Assembly (NCBI RefSeq): GCF_020497125.1
Contig: NC_059074.1
Location: 195,043,415-195,107,414 of the forward strand
Source: Mauremys mutica
Taxonomy: Eukaryota > Chordata > Testudines > Geoemydidae
Length of the DNA: 64,000 bases
Reading direction: 5' to 3'
Shown here: in pieces, positions 45,042-62,789 of the stretch
Position numbering within the stretch: the first letter of the stretch is position 1
Layout: each line of letters opens with the position of its first letter
Notes under the pieces: model-generated
The model's input: only the letters and a program-made list of their open reading frames with translations
The model's database searches: none
Told to the model about the DNA's origin: nothing
Translations under genes and position numbers: made by a program

Positions 45042-45290
45042 ATACATAAAACTCAGGAGTTCTGAATAGGATATAAACCCACATGCTTTAGGGCAGAAAC
45101 TAACCTCTAATTAACGGGGATTAGGAGAAAACTTTCCCTGGGGGTGGGTTATCCCATAACTGTCTACTCACTGCCTACCCCATCCTCTGAAGCAGCTGGT
45201 AGTGGCCCCTGCCAGAAATGATATTGGATTAGTAGGACCAATGGCTGGATCCAACATAGCAACTCATAGGTTCCTAAGATGGACTGAGAT
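45042..45290 (+). mobile_element. LINE 3' end, second part (split copy)
   Basis: Continues the LINE of 40925-41251 beyond the Harbinger insertion: AAAACTCAGGAGTTCTGAAT, CTTTCCCTGGGGGTGGGTTA, AGAAATGATATTGGATTAG. The right boundary is approximate. Confidence 0.55.
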
Positions 45291-45539
45291 TGTCATCTCC
45301 TTTACTTCAGAGAGTAATGGCTTTCCGTTGAGTCTACTGACCTGTGGCCAGACCATGCAGCGGCTGAAGAAGATGCCAGGATGTAGAAATGGAAGATACA
45401 CAAGTGACAGTCTGACTCCTCACTCTAACGACTGCGGTTGCCTCAAGCATGTATCTCTTGTTACTCCTGCGAGTGTACCCAAGTATCTATGTTTGCCCCT
45501 AATAGCTATTACCTTCCAGAGTTTGATGGCCACCTGTGT

Positions 45540-45806
45540 AAGGAGGGTATCACATGACCACCATTATTCTCCACCAACACCATGATGTATTTTTTGATGT
45601 GTTACGGTGCAAACTGAGGAATGTTGGGAGCAGATTGGCAAGACTGCATATGGGTCATCTCTTTGCTGTGGCAAGTAAGGACCATTGGCTCCCACATCTT
45701 TTCCATACTGGCCAGTGCAGGATCAGTGCAGTTTCAAACTGGAGACCTAGAGGTAACAGCTTTGTCCTCGCCAATTGTGAAGCTTCTGAGCTATCCAGCG
45801 CCTCTC
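45540..45806 (-). mobile_element. Old tRNA-derived SINE candidate
   Basis: On the minus strand GGCGCTGGATAGCTCAGAAG (A-box-like TAGCTCAG) is followed about 50 nt on by a B-box-like CCAGTTTGAAACTG. The body beyond is diverged and not identified. The limits are uncertain. Confidence 0.4.
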
Positions 45807-45809
45807 CAA

Positions 45810-47685
45810 ATAGAACTGTTGGTGGTGTTGCCCATGAATTCTTCCACTGGTGTTTTAATATGCGAGTACATGATCATCCAGTTGCTACAATTACATTGTG
45901 GGACTCTGTTTCTAAAAATATTGCAGTCTCTGTTACCTTCCAACAATAGCAAAAGATAATGTGTCATGTTTCTTAGTTACCAGTGACATACAGGATGAAA
46001 CTAATCAATACAGCTGTTAACATAAAAAACAATAGTAATTGTAGCTGATTTTCCTTTTGCTTCCGCCTTAAAGAAACCCATCGTCATTTATCCTGCAGTA
46101 TAACACCCTTACTCACACAATGAATTAAAATTCTCACATGGTTCTCTTTGCATATGCTGATTAGAATCTTTTTAGTTTTTTTGCCTGAGAGCATTTCTGA
46201 ACAGTATAAAGTAATTAGTTTTATTGTGAGTCCCTAAACAAACTCATATTAGATCAGATCATCAACTGGTATAAATCGGTGTCCCTCCATTGAAATCAAT
46301 GGAGCTATGCCAGTTTGTACCAGCTGAGGATCTAGCCAATCATTTTGTCTGTGGGACTGTGCGTCTATGTTGGCTGCATCAGCTTCTGAAAGACAGGTGC
46401 AGCAAACTACTGCTTGTTCTTGGGCCTGATTTTCCATGCTCTATCTTTAATTCTGTATTCTTTATATTGTATTTTAAAACGTGCTTCAGTAGTGGTATGC
46501 AAACACTTTTAACATAATGTCAAAAACCTCTGTTTGCAAGGTTTTATCATTGTCTATTTATTTTTTCTAAAACAGGCTGATTTTGAGGGAGGGAGAAAAA
46601 GTGCCTTTGAAATTTTGTTTTTTTCATTGTGGACTATTTTTGAACGAAAAAGAAGGTTCTGGTTGGCTCTATTTAGGTATGACATACACAAATATTTCAT
46701 AATTTTGAACTGACATTTTCTTTTGAACAAAATTCAATTAGAATAAAAATATGTGGAACGTTAAATGTGTTTGATGTGATAAAAGGCCATTTCATGACAA
46801 GAAACAAAAATGTGGGGTCACAAAATGGCCCAGAATTAAAGGATAAAATGTTTGCACCAAATGCCAGCATTTTTGCAGAATTCTAATACTAAAATGTGCA
46901 TTTCCATACTATGGAACCTTGAGACTGAGTCTATAGAGACCACACTGGCTGAGGGCCAACTTCTGTTCTCATTGTGAGCAGCGCTTTACTCCGCAAATGG
47001 TCTCCTTCGTTTTAACGGAAGTACTTGCAGAGTATCTTACTACTCAGTAGGAATAAGGGCGGAAGAATCTGGCCCTAAATATTTATCATCCTAATGAACA
47101 GTGTTGTCTGGTGATTGGAGCCTGCATTCAGAGGTTCACTCAGTGATGGGTGTGCTAAAATATAGCTAGATAAATAGATCTATTCCAGCTCTGTGACTGA
47201 TGGCTGTGAAAGCCACATATAACCTAATTCCTAAGTTTTCCTGACTGTAAAATGACACAATAAAAATCAAATGATATTTTGTGAAACTTATTAAGGGTTT
47301 GTAAAGTGTTTTGAGATTCATCTGTGAGAGGTGCTATGTAAGTGAACACTGTTATATACATATTCAGGTATGAATGAAGTTGTAAGTGCCTCAGATGCTG
47401 TGTGGAGAAAAGAGACGGGTCTGTGTCTCCAAGTTGGGATCCAGATCCAGATCTGAACTCCTTTGGAGCCAGGATTTTCCATCCAGGTCTGTCTCTGGTG
47501 CAGATTATCTGTCACCATTGAGAAAAGTATGTGAAGGTGAGTGGTGATGAATGAAGAAAAGTCTCACATTTCTATTGATGCTTTCAGTACAATGATACCT
47601 AATCACTCCTGGGTTGGCTTTCTCTGACTGTGCATTTGCATACACTGCTAAAAAACAAAACAAAACAAAAACCCCCTCCACAGCA
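45810..47685. other. Intergenic with one old palindromic repeat
   Basis: No gene. At 46255-46345 a self-complementary block runs from CAACTGGTATAAATCGGTG through CCATTGAAATCAATGGAGC to CCAGCTGAGGATCTAGCC, a member of the palindromic repeat group common downstream of LGALSL. Confidence 0.5.
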
Positions 47686-47689
47686 ATGA

Positions 47690-47905
47690 GTCTCGGAGCC
47701 TACGTCTACGGCCTCAGGCGCGCAGGGCTTGCACTATGGTGCTAATAATAGTAGTGTAGACATTCCCACTCTGGCTCTGAAATCTGGCGAGGGGGATAGG
47801 GCTCAAGGCCCAAGCTCCAGTGCAAATGGGAATATCTGCATTGCTATTATTAGCACTGGAGCACCAGCCCCGCAAACCCAAAATCTGTATAGCTGGGCTA
47901 TTGTT
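47690..47905. mobile_element. MITE-like inverted repeat
   Basis: GGTGCTAATAATAGTAGTGT and ACATTCCCACT on the left face TGGGAATATCTGCATTGCTA and TTATTAGCACTGGAGCACC on the right. Arms of about 35 bp surround a short centre. It resembles DNA-transposon MITEs but termini and duplication were not fixed. Confidence 0.5.
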
Positions 47906-47909
47906 TACT

Positions 47910-49215
47910 TTGTGCAGCCCCCTGTGACTTTTTCGCCATGTGCTGGGAGGTAAAAGGAGACCCGTCTGCACCATCATCTATGCTACCTTTGTGTTTCTTT
48001 AATTCAAATATCTTGTTTTCATCTCTAGTAAGTAATGAACCTATTGGCTTTTTAAAAAATTCCTTTTTTACTATGGGTGAAATATCCTCATGGGCTCCAG
48101 TCTGTGGACTTTGAATAGGGTTCATGACGCATAAAGGCAGAGTAAATGGGAAGTTTCTCGGGGGAGGGAGGAGAGAGAGAGTGAGTGTGGGGAAGAGAGA
48201 GAATCCTCTATCCCAGGCTATGAATCAACCATGCAGCAACTTTGCAGCTGCTACTAAACTTGTCATGGATTATAATACTGGTTGTTCCCCATACATAGTG
48301 GCTTTTGGCCAATGGATCTGTGCAGTCACAGAGCTGCTGGGCATGTCTCTGAAATCTCCTGTACAATAACTCTGATCAGGTCCCTGCAAAACATTGTTTC
48401 CCTGGTACACAGGGGGTGAGGATCACCCACCAGGGGCTGATCTTGGCCCACACACCCACTTTCAGTACAGCAGAACCACTTCTGTTGTGCTGCCTTTTGG
48501 ATACTGTGCACAAGAGGAGGGAACCAAGCAGGGTATGGCCCTATGTCATTGATACATTATAATCTAGTACTGAAGGCCTCTCTGTTCCACTTAAATTGCT
48601 GCAACCAAAAGGCGATACTATTCAGCCTCACAGAAAGTTTTCTTTAATTAACCCAACCTTCATTCTACTGGGGCAAGCCAATTCCTTCATGCCATATTCT
48701 AAATCCTGAGAAGTCCCAAACCTTTACTGCTACGCCACTCTTGAATCTCTATTTCAACATTACCATTGGTCAGCCCAGGGAACAGGATGGGGATTCTTTT
48801 TGTCACATCGACACAGGTCTTTAATTAGCCAGGATTGTTGCTGCAACACACCTCCTCCTCCTCCTCAAGATCTTTAGTTAGCTTCAGGGGCATTTGTTGA
48901 GGTACACCCTCCTACTCAGAGTCTGAGGTGGCTGCCTCCACACAGAATTCTCTATCTGTGCCAACAAGCCCTGTCTGGGAATTGAACTCCTACCTAAATC
49001 CCTGCATAAGAGAAGAATTTAGAACCCTTTTGAGGATCTGTACATGAAATTTCAGAGCCAGATTTAGATGAGCGGTGAACAGATTTCATACTTTAAAAAA
49101 AACCTGTTGCTGTATTTGCAGTAAGTAGCTGCATTAATGGTATTTCTGCATGTAAATCCCTCCACATGAATGGGCTTCAGATGCACTCCAACAAAACATG
49201 GACTAACATAATCAA
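47910..49215. other. Unannotated intergenic stretch
   Basis: No gene or clear repeat seen; a short CTCCTCCTCCTCCTC run lies near 48855. Confidence 0.4.
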
Positions 49216-49225
49216 TTCTCTAGAT

Positions 49226-49623
49226 CACTGGTTCTCAACCAGGGGTACATGTACCCCTGGGGGGACGCCATAGATCTTCCAGCAGGTACATCAACCCGTC
49301 TACATATTTGCCTAGTTTTACGACAGGTGACATGAAAAGCACTAGTGAAGTCAGTACAAACTAAAATTTCATATAAAGACTTGTTTATACTACTCTATAT
49401 ACTATATCAGTGGTTCTCAAACTGTGGGTGAGTTTGTTTTAATGGGGTTCACCAGGGCCAGTGTTAACTTGCTGGGGCCCAGGGCAGAAAGCCGAAGTCT
49501 GAGCCCTGCCATGCGTGACTAAAGCCGAAGCCTGAATTTTTAAGTGAAGTGAAATTTGGGGCAGGCAACACAAATCAGATTCCTGAAAGGGGTACAGTAG
49601 TCTGGAAAGGTTGAGAACCACTG
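49226..49623. mobile_element. hAT-type MITE with nested hAT-like insert
   Basis: Ends CACTGGTTCTCAACC and GGTTGAGAACCACTG, flanked by CTCTAGAT (49218-49225) and CTTTAGAT (49624-49631), matching at seven of eight bases. It is the family of 2460-2847 in reverse orientation. A second CAGTGGTTCTCAAACTGTGG start at about 49410 suggests another hAT-like piece inside. Confidence 0.8.
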
Positions 49624-49634
49624 CTTTAGATCGA

Positions 49635-52600
49635 GACGGGAGACTTTCCAAGGCTGACGTGGGAGTTAGACACTCAACTATCATCGAGAATCATTGGAAG
49701 TTAGACATCTAATTCCCATTCCTGCTTTTTGAAAATTTCCCCCTCCGGGCACTTATATCACACTCACTGCTGTGGCATCGGTTGGGGGCTGCCGCCAAGA
49801 TATTGGCATTCTCCAAATAGTGTGCTAAGACAGAGACACATTTCTAAAATGTCTGTGCCTGAAGACAACAAAAACGGGGTGTGGATTGACCTGACGTGGG
49901 AGGTTTAGCATCTATATTCCCCCTATCTGTATAATACAAACTGATCAGGAACAAATGTCTTAAGTGTAATTTATACTGTACTTTTGCTGGAATAATCAAT
50001 GCGCAGAAACTGGCTGGCTACATATAATTTGATGTGCCTTTCAATTAAATCAGAGAGCTAAATGCAAAATCCAGCTCTCAGGGGCAGCATTTGAGACATA
50101 TGCTGAAGAGCACAGATGGATAGAATATGGCGTTTTCATCTAGTGAAATCCTTGCTCCCCTCTCAAGTGCTGAGGGCCCTCAATACAGCAGAGCTACAAT
50201 AGTCCCACTGCACTGGTGTGAGGATGGTGGACATAGGGAGATGGCCCATGAGGTTTGTACTGCCTACGAACTAGTGCTCTGCAGGGGCTCTCTGCGTCCT
50301 GACAGGTCTGGGGAAAGGAAAGGTGAACCCACACCTATGCAGATCTACCAGCCAACTTTGTCACCCCCACCCTGTCTTACACATAAGGGTGTGGCAGCCC
50401 CAGGGGCTAATGAAACCCTAAGTCTGCTGCTGCTCTGCACTCTGAAAGGGCTACTTTCCCTCCCGTGCCAGCACAGAGCTAATTTACTCAGGAAGTGCAC
50501 TTGGTCCACAATGTGAACCTTGGCATTTAAGGCCAGATCCAAAGCCCACCAGTCAAGGGAGAGCTTCCCATTAGCTTCGGGCCCCAGTGGTAGAATAATT
50601 CAGTGCAGTACAAAGTGTCAGGCCACCATATGTGAGAGAAACGTACTTATTTATTAACAAAGGCTAATTTGTGCACCAAGACTATTTGCCAGTGCCCCTT
50701 TCACCTGGCTTGCTGGGGTTTCATACTATACAAATTCTGTTTAGAACAGTGGGGGAAAAGATAGGGCCAGCTTCAAAGTGGGGGCAAGCTGGTAGCCCCT
50801 TTGATTGCAATGACTTATGCCAGGGGTAAAATTGGTCCACAGCTGCAAAAAGGTCAGGAAAGGCAAATAATCTCCCAGTTCCAAAACCTCCTTTCCATGC
50901 CAAAATGTAACATTTTATTGGAAAAGGGTTACAATGGCTACGTCTGAATGCAAATTCCCCAGCTGTTCAATGCTGTTTGGATCTGGGGTTTTGACTTGGA
51001 CCCATTTCTACCTTTTACAGCACACAGTTTGCTATAGGGCCCAATCCTTCTCCCCTTGAAGTCAACTGGAGTTTTGACAATAACTTTAATAGTAACAGTA
51101 TGAGACCTTCGGGCCTGGTCTGGGCCCATTTGGGTCAATATGAAGATGCCTAATGGAGTTCAGTGGGCACTGAAACAAGCTTTTAATCAGCATCATTCAT
51201 GTCAAAAGCTGAAATATTGTAGTGTCACTTTTCTGGCATAGACCCAGGGCTCAATCCTGCAGGCTTTACTCACAGAATTAATCCTTATGCATGAACGTAT
51301 TCCCACTGAAGTCCACAGGACGACATGCATGAGTAAGGACTGCTCATTTGGGTGATGCTTTACAGACTCAGACCCCTAAATCTTACAGCCAAACATCCAT
51401 ATAGAAAACCTGCTGTCCTGGCATTAAGAGCTGAGTCATGCTCATCTTGCATTGCTCGATGTCAATGGGAATTTTGCATGAGTAAGGCAAGTGGGATTTG
51501 CCCTTAAGAATGTTACCTGACTGTCCAGGATGGTGCATTTGAACCGAAAAGTCATTTCACCCAAGCCGCTATCAAAGCTGCAATCTGGAGCAAGTCTCAT
51601 TTCAAAAACCCACATTGCTGTTTTATTAGGGGAAGAATCTAGAAAATTGTCCGAGGATGATGTTTGAAAGAAATGAAGAGGCTGTGTACTTAGAATAAAC
51701 CATCCAGGCAAATGACACCACCAATTATAATTAACAGTTTCATGTTTTATTTTTATTAAAAGTTCATTATCAAATTGGCACAACACATAAAAATAGATTT
51801 GTGGTGAACAATACATATTATTATTGCCAGATCATCTCATGCACACCTCTTTTTAAACTCAGAATGTAACTTACGTGAAGCTTTCCACTGTGTTCACCTC
51901 CAAACCAGTATTACCGCAGAACGGAAAGGCTGTGCTTTCTAATGGTTCTATTCAAATACATACTGCAGGCAAGAAATATTCCCCTACTCATATTTCAAAG
52001 TACATTTAGAAGAATAAAATATATTTATAAACTGATGCTCAAACTTTGTACGTTTCGGGTCAGAATAATAGGACTGTGGTGCAGAAGATAGAAATATCCT
52101 CATTCCTATGGGCCTACTCCCACTGAAGTCAAAGAGAATTTTGTCATTGACTTCAAAAGGAGGATGATACAGCTCTGTGCTAACAGACAGATCCAATAGG
52201 TCTAGCAATAGAAACTAGGGAAGATGTGTAGTAACGTGGGCGTCTTTATTTTGATGTTGCACACAGTTTTGATTATCATACAGCAGGCAATCCCTAGTTG
52301 TACTAATTGTATTTTTCATATAAATCACTGGTTGCTGGGAGGAGCTGAAAGGGTGTATCAAAGCAAGACAAAGTGTCTATAGCTAATTTTTTCCTCATTT
52401 GGGTTGGCCCTAGTTATGAATGCAGATACAACTTTTCTAATTAATTGTGTAGCTGAGATCAGAATCTGGACCTTTTCCTTTAGCACATCACACAAGCTAC
52501 ACAGCTCAATTTTCAAACACATCCCTGAAAATAGTTTAACACAAACAGAAAAATATGCACCTCGCACCAAGGAGTAATCTTTACTTTTTCTGCAAAAAGC

Positions 52601-53355
52601 AGGGAATCCATTAGTAGAGTTCAGTTTAGTTTAAGACCGAGTTTGAAATATTTGTTTGCAATCTTCAAAAAGCGGCAGGGGAGGAGATACCTAGATTCTG
52701 CCTTGGGACGTGTGTATGCAAATTGACCTATAGGGCCAGATCCTCAGCTGGTGTAATTGGTGAAGCTCTATTGAAGTCATGCCTACATGTACCAGCTGCG
52801 GATCTAGTTCATATATTTTAAGGAGCTGAGCACAGCCTAGGTATCCAAGGTCAGAATTTGGCCTGCAGTCACCATCAGCCTGATTCTGATGTCACTTACA
52901 CTGGTGAAATACCACTGATTTCAGGAAAGTTCCTCTTGATTTCCACCTAGGTGAGAGCAGACTCAGGCCCCATGGTGCTGCAGTTCTCTATATAGAAAAG
53001 TCAGCGTCACTGACCTAAGTGATCAAGGTACAGTGCACTATGGGTCTGCTCCTAGAGCCATTTGGCACGTGGCAGCTACAGGCCCATGTCAGATGTACCA
53101 TATGACTGTCAGCATCACAGACTACTGCAATAGAATGGCTACCATGCTTTTTCCCCCTAAGTTATCTTCTTATTTACCCTCAGTCCCCGTTTCAAACAAG
53201 GAAGCTAGGAATTTAAGTAAGGTCAGGTCTTCCACACTTAAATTCCAAAACTAGCCTCAGGGACATCTGCGCATGGGGGAGATGTAGGACTTACAGCATG
53301 TGGCAAACATACCTTCTCAGAAAACTCAGCTTCACTCACTCTCTTATGCTTTGGT
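49635..53355. other. Intergenic, rich in old palindromic repeats
   Basis: No gene. Several degenerate copies of the CATTGAAGTCAATG-type palindromes are seen, for example near 51040-51080, 51250-51345, 51430-51500, 52105-52170, 52735-52810 and 52870-52970. No young transposon was recognised. Confidence 0.45.
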
Positions 53356-53359
53356 GGGC

Positions 53360-53470
53360 TGTGGGACAGAACTTGAACTCTGCCTTTGAGCTCACACTCC
53401 ATTAGCATTTCAACACCGCGTGCTACCACTGTGCCACTAGAAAGCCAGTGTGATGGCTCCCTGGTTCTCA
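53360..53470 (-). mobile_element. Old tRNA-derived SINE candidate
   Basis: On the minus strand CTAGTGGCACAGTGGTAGCA (A-box-like TGGCACAGTGG) is followed about 45 nt on by GAGTTCAAGTTCTG, a B-box-like block. The rest is diverged. Confidence 0.35.
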
Positions 53471-53474
53471 TTTC

Positions 53475-56400
53475 CTCCTTGCGCACAATTTTAAATAATG
53501 GAAGATGAAATCTAACCCTGCTCCTACACATTAACGGTAATCACCAAAACCTCTGGGCCTGCCTCTCCATTCGGTTGCACCAGCTTCACTGATATCAGTG
53601 GCATTACAACGGCCTCAAACTGGCCTAGTGGAATGGAGAATCAGGCCCTCGCTCATGTCACACACACTATGTTCAAAACAGCCCTCAAGCAAGACGTTTG
53701 CTTGAAGCAGACTTTACACTGAATTGGTTTAGTGACTGCATATTTTTTACAAGCTGGCCATGGAAACGAGAGGAAATTCAACATCTCACACACAATTTGG
53801 AGGTTCACTTATACAACGTGAGAATATTTAGTACAAAATGTTCTTCTAGTTTAGTGCAAATATCTCTAACTGTGACAGACAAACGTAAGAAGACATACTG
53901 CAACATTTTAAGTAGCTTAGCCAAGAAAAAACATTTCCATGAAGTATTTTCAGAGAAACACTATCTCTACATAATGCTGAATTATTCCAAGGCTGTTTCT
54001 GAGTAGGCAACATTCTCGGATTTAAAAAACAGTAATGAAATCATGTTGTGTTTTATCACTGCCAATTCCAAACATAACAGTGTGGATTTTAAAGCTATAC
54101 TAGTTAAGAGGATAGCATCTACTCCTACTGGTATTTAATCACATGGGGCTTTAGTCATTCAACATGAGGTTCCTCTCATCATAACTGATGGCACTAGGCA
54201 GAAATTTACAAGATACATTACAGCAAAATGTTTCTCTAGTAGATTATTAACCTGCTCACCCCAAGTGGGTCAGCTCAGCACCCAGGAGCTCCTATTGAGA
54301 ACAATACAAGCTGCTTGCAGTGGAACTCTTTGGAAAACCTCCCAGTGGGTCAGGTTTTTGAGAGTCAGACCCACAGAGGCTGCACGCTAGATCATCCAGC
54401 ACATCAGTGGACTAATACTAAAGATAGGTTTAAACAAAACTCCCAGAGCTGAATACTCCCCAAATTCCAGGGAAACTTGAATCCAGACCCAAGCTTTGCA
54501 GCATAGTCCCATCTCTAATTAATACTCTGCATTTTCCCATCAAATCACATAAGGGCCTGGTGATGGATTTGGTTCTAAAGCTTACTGAATAGAAACATGT
54601 AGGGCCTGATTCTTGTCTGACTTATACCACACATCAATTAGTTAAGAGTAGCTCCTCAACGGAGTTAGCTGGTATAAATCCAGAGTCCAGGAAATCAGAA
54701 TCTGGCCCTTAATTACACGCCATCTTGATTCTTTATAGCCTGGAACTGCTTAATGACAAAACATGAAAAGGCTTCCAAGAATCTACTGGAGAGACTAATG
54801 GGCATGGAAGCTGAAACTTTCTGCAGGTTTCCTCAGCATCAAAGGCTGCAGATCTTTATGTTAAGCTAAGTCCAAACATACTAGAAATGTGTTTATGATC
54901 TTCCCTCTCTCCGGGCCTGCTTCTAAACTCATACCAGTGTCAATTAGGAGGCTATCCATTGAAGTCAATGGAATTATACTAGGCAAGACTGGAATCAGGC
55001 CCTATACGCCTTTTCCCGGGACAGAAACGTATTATATGTTGTAAAGAGGGACCTGAATGCAGTTGAGAGCCATAAAACAGCAGCTTAAAGGGACTGGTAC
55101 AGCACTAAGAGCCATATAAGGGCAGGGGAATTGGATGGGCCACATCCTGGGGTCTGCTGATCCACACAGAGCACCTGGCAGGGGCATGTGCTTGAAGTTC
55201 ACCTTTGCACTCTCTGGTCCTGCTGCTGCTCTGTACAGGGCTAGTGCTGGGTCACAGCAGTCTGGGGGCTGCTATAACTTATACCAGCTGCAGGCAGTCC
55301 CAAGGGGCAGAAAACGCAGTCAGAGATCAGCTTAGCACAGTGACAGCCCAGCCAAACCTCTGGGCCCCAGCTATGCGAACAGTGGGGACAGGAAGCGGCC
55401 TAAGAGCACCTACACTGGCTCTGTGCTAGCAGAGGATTGTTCTTTCTTCGGCGATAGCCTCCTTGGGCCAGTTACATGAGCAATATGACTGGATTCTGCT
55501 GGTGACAGGACACAAAGAAGTAGCACCACACCCAAGAGCCTGCCCCTAAATGTTCAAGATTGAGAAAATGCTGGACCAGATGGCTACTAATGTATCTTCC
55601 TAAGCATAATTCATCTTCTACCTGCATCTGCCTTGCAACTGTAAACAGTTTCAAAGCTGGGGAATAATCCAGAGGTTTCATGGAAATGCATCTTTTCCTA
55701 GGATTTTATTTTTAAGAATATATTTTTGTACTGAAACACGGCCAGCATTCTTAACACATTTGAAAATGACACAGTCATTTCATTACTTATGTATCATGTA
55801 AAATTGATAAAAACAAAGCAAGACAGGAACATTTCATATCAAGAATCAACCTGCAGTACAAACAGAGTCCAATTTACATATAAAGTCACACACCAGAAAA
55901 ATCACCTGAAAATAACATTTAGGCTCTGGTTTAAAGGGGCGGTGGGTGCGGGGAGGGGAGAAATCACAGAAATTCAAAGATAAGGCTAAAACTCCATCTT
56001 TAATTTGCACTGTTGGGTTAGGGGCCCAATCCTCATCTCATTTGCATCAGCAAAACTCCACAGACTTTAATAGAGCTACTTTTCATTTATATTAGTGTAA
56101 GTGAGATACAAATCAGGCCTCTATGTTTTTAGCTTATATGGAGCCTCATCCAGAGGCCACTGAAGTCAACAGAAGGACTCCCACTGATTTTAATAAGCTC
56201 TGGATCAGGGCCATAGTTGGAATTTTAGCTCACTGTCTAAGGCTTCCTGATTCAGGGCCAGATTAGCTCAAAGTGAGGACAAAATGAACTGACTGACAAT
56301 TGGTGTTCTAGCCTTAACTCTGGATGTTTCAGTTTTGGTTGGCTTAAACCAGATCTTTATCATAAATTTAACACAGTTCAGAGATTATTCTTCCTTTTTT

Positions 56401-56495
56401 TCTTTTTTTTTTTAATGTTGTACTACAAAAAAAGGCTTCAAAATACATGTCTTAAAAAGTCCCTATAATACATTTTTATAAACTGTCTAAATAAA
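53475..56495. other. Intergenic or distal LGALSL 3' flank
   Basis: No gene recognised. A palindromic repeat at 54930-55010 carries CATTGAAGTCAATGG. A minus-strand AATAAA at about 55707 could be a distal LGALSL polyadenylation signal, but this is not supported otherwise. Confidence 0.4.
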
Positions 56496-56497
56496 CG

Positions 56498-58016
56498 TTT
56501 ATTTCACAGACTAGAACATCTCAAAAAGACTTGTTGTAGTCCATTGTGTACATCCAAGGAAAAGTGTATGAAGTCCTAAAGAAACTATGAAAAGTTACCG
56601 TGTTCATTCGTAGTGTAGAGCAGCTACAGTGTTTAGAGAGCTATACCTATTATTTAAAAAGCTTTGGAAAAATTATTCATGTGCAGTAGCTGATTTTCAA
56701 GTGCTAATAACTTGGCTGTCCACACACTATTTTAAATTTTAATACCAAAGACCAAATTCTGCCCTTCAATGCGAGCAGAGAATTTCCCACTTACCCCCAA
56801 AAAGGCTAGCGCCCATTATGAACGGATGAGAACAGAATTAAATTCTGCAGGCTAAGTTTCAAAAAGCACAATTAAACCTACAAACCTTCTATATAAGATT
56901 TTTTTTTAAAATCGCTTTAGCTCAGACTTAACATTTACAGCAAAGTTATAAAGTCCTGAAAAACAGTCTATAGTGAATACACGAGCAGACCCCCTACCTT
57001 TCTGGGTCTAGAGGGCACAATTAGAATGTAACCGATCGTTCAGCAAGACACCTGTAGTGCTTCAATACTGATATGTCAAGTTTACCCAAAGAATCTAAGA
57101 CATTTGTACATTCAAAATACTTATACTTTGCTGTTCTTAACTGTCAGTAAAATCGTTCGTTTTTACTAAGAATACATACAGAGATGAGTATAAATAAATA
57201 AACTACGAGTAAGCGTCAAAGTCTGTATTAACGTTCCATTGTGCAAAAACTTGTAACAATCTACATTCTATACAAATACCCTGACTAAAATATACAAGCC
57301 AAATCCTGAAGCCCTTACTCAATTTTTGCACAGTCCGTGGGTGAACTCTTCCGCTGGCATAAATCAGCCTAATTCCACTGAAGTTAATGGAACTATGCTG
57401 ATTAACATCAGCTGAGGATCTGCCCCTTTCTTCAGCAAAACTCATAGAAATCAATCAATGAGAATTGTGCTCAACTGAAGGACTGAAAGTTTGATCATGA
57501 GTCATGGCCCATTGAAGTCAATGGGAGTTTTGCCATTGATTTAAATGGAGACAGGATCAGGCCCTGGATAAGGATGTCAGCATTTGGCGCTGTGCTGTGC
57601 TACACTAATCCACTTCAGTGCAGAAACTATTTGCAAAAAAAAAAAAAAAAATTTTTTTTTTAAATCGTGGATCAATCGCTGGCTTTAGCACTTGTTTCAG
57701 AAATTGCCTCTCTCTGAGAAGGTTAATAGCTGCTGCAACTTATGACAAGACTGTAAATCTTTCTGAATCCATTCTAATTTGATTATCCTGCATGGAGGGG
57801 CTAGTCAGTCTGAAGAAAAATGGCTCAGTGTCTATAAATCAACAGCTTTCTTCAGTAGGATAAAGATCAGTTCAATTCATCAACATATTCTTTACTGCAC
57901 ACAGGAAAGAAACAGTGAAGCTTGCCTATGATAGTTGTGTCCAAACGCAGCTGTCACTGATCTTCCAGATAGAAGATGGCACCTGAGCCAGTTTGGAATC
58001 TACAGTTTTCACCAGG
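56498..58016 (-). other. LGALSL: Presumed LGALSL 3' UTR
   Basis: Follows the LGALSL stop codon on the minus strand. The first clear minus-strand AATAAA with a U-rich setting is at 56503-56498, giving a UTR of about 1.5 kb. Further signals downstream leave the true end open. It contains two old palindromic repeats (57355-57430 and 57495-57570) and an A17/T10 palindrome at about 57635-57661. Confidence 0.45.
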
Positions 58017-62329
<4,313 letters not shown>

Positions 62330-62578
62330 CTTGTTGAATCGGTGCAGTGGTGGAGGCGCAGGCGGCCGGCGCGGGGCTGGATCAGCTGGAGCGGGAAGGC
62401 GGGAGGGAGCGGGACGCGGGGCTGGGCGCTGACCCGGCCGGGAGAGGGGGCGGGGGCTCGGCGCTGGACCCGGAGCCCGCCGGCTCGCGTGCACCCCGGC
62501 AGGCTGGGGCCGCCGCAGCGGCAGTGGCAGGGGAGGTGGCAGCAGCGAAGGCTGCGCCGCCTCGCCAGGCAGGCGGCA

Positions 62579-62584
62579 TATAAA
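62579..62584. promoter_or_regulatory. TATA-like box in LGALSL CpG island
   Basis: GGCATATAAAGCCC: TATAAA on the plus strand, pointing away from LGALSL, with the weaker TTTATATG on the minus strand. It lies about 250 bp upstream of the LGALSL ATG. It could serve a divergent transcript or, less likely, LGALSL itself. Confidence 0.35.
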
Positions 62585-62789
62585 GCCCTGCCCCGGCCGT
62601 GGGCAGCCCGGGGCAGGGGCAGGGGCCGGGTGGCGGCGCGGCTCGGCGAGGCGGTTGCAGCGTGTTCCACTTGCAGCTCCTGTGAGGCGGGGAGAGGAGG
62701 GGGCCGGGGCAGCGCCGCCAACCGGGAAGGGGAGGCGAGCAGCTGAGAGCCAACGCCAGGCTCCGGGGGGCGGCGATTCCCAGGCCTCC

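Noticed and set aside
45202..45949. Two overlapping frames of about 130 codons
   Set aside because: Span the LINE tail and an old tRNA-SINE candidate; no domain seen.
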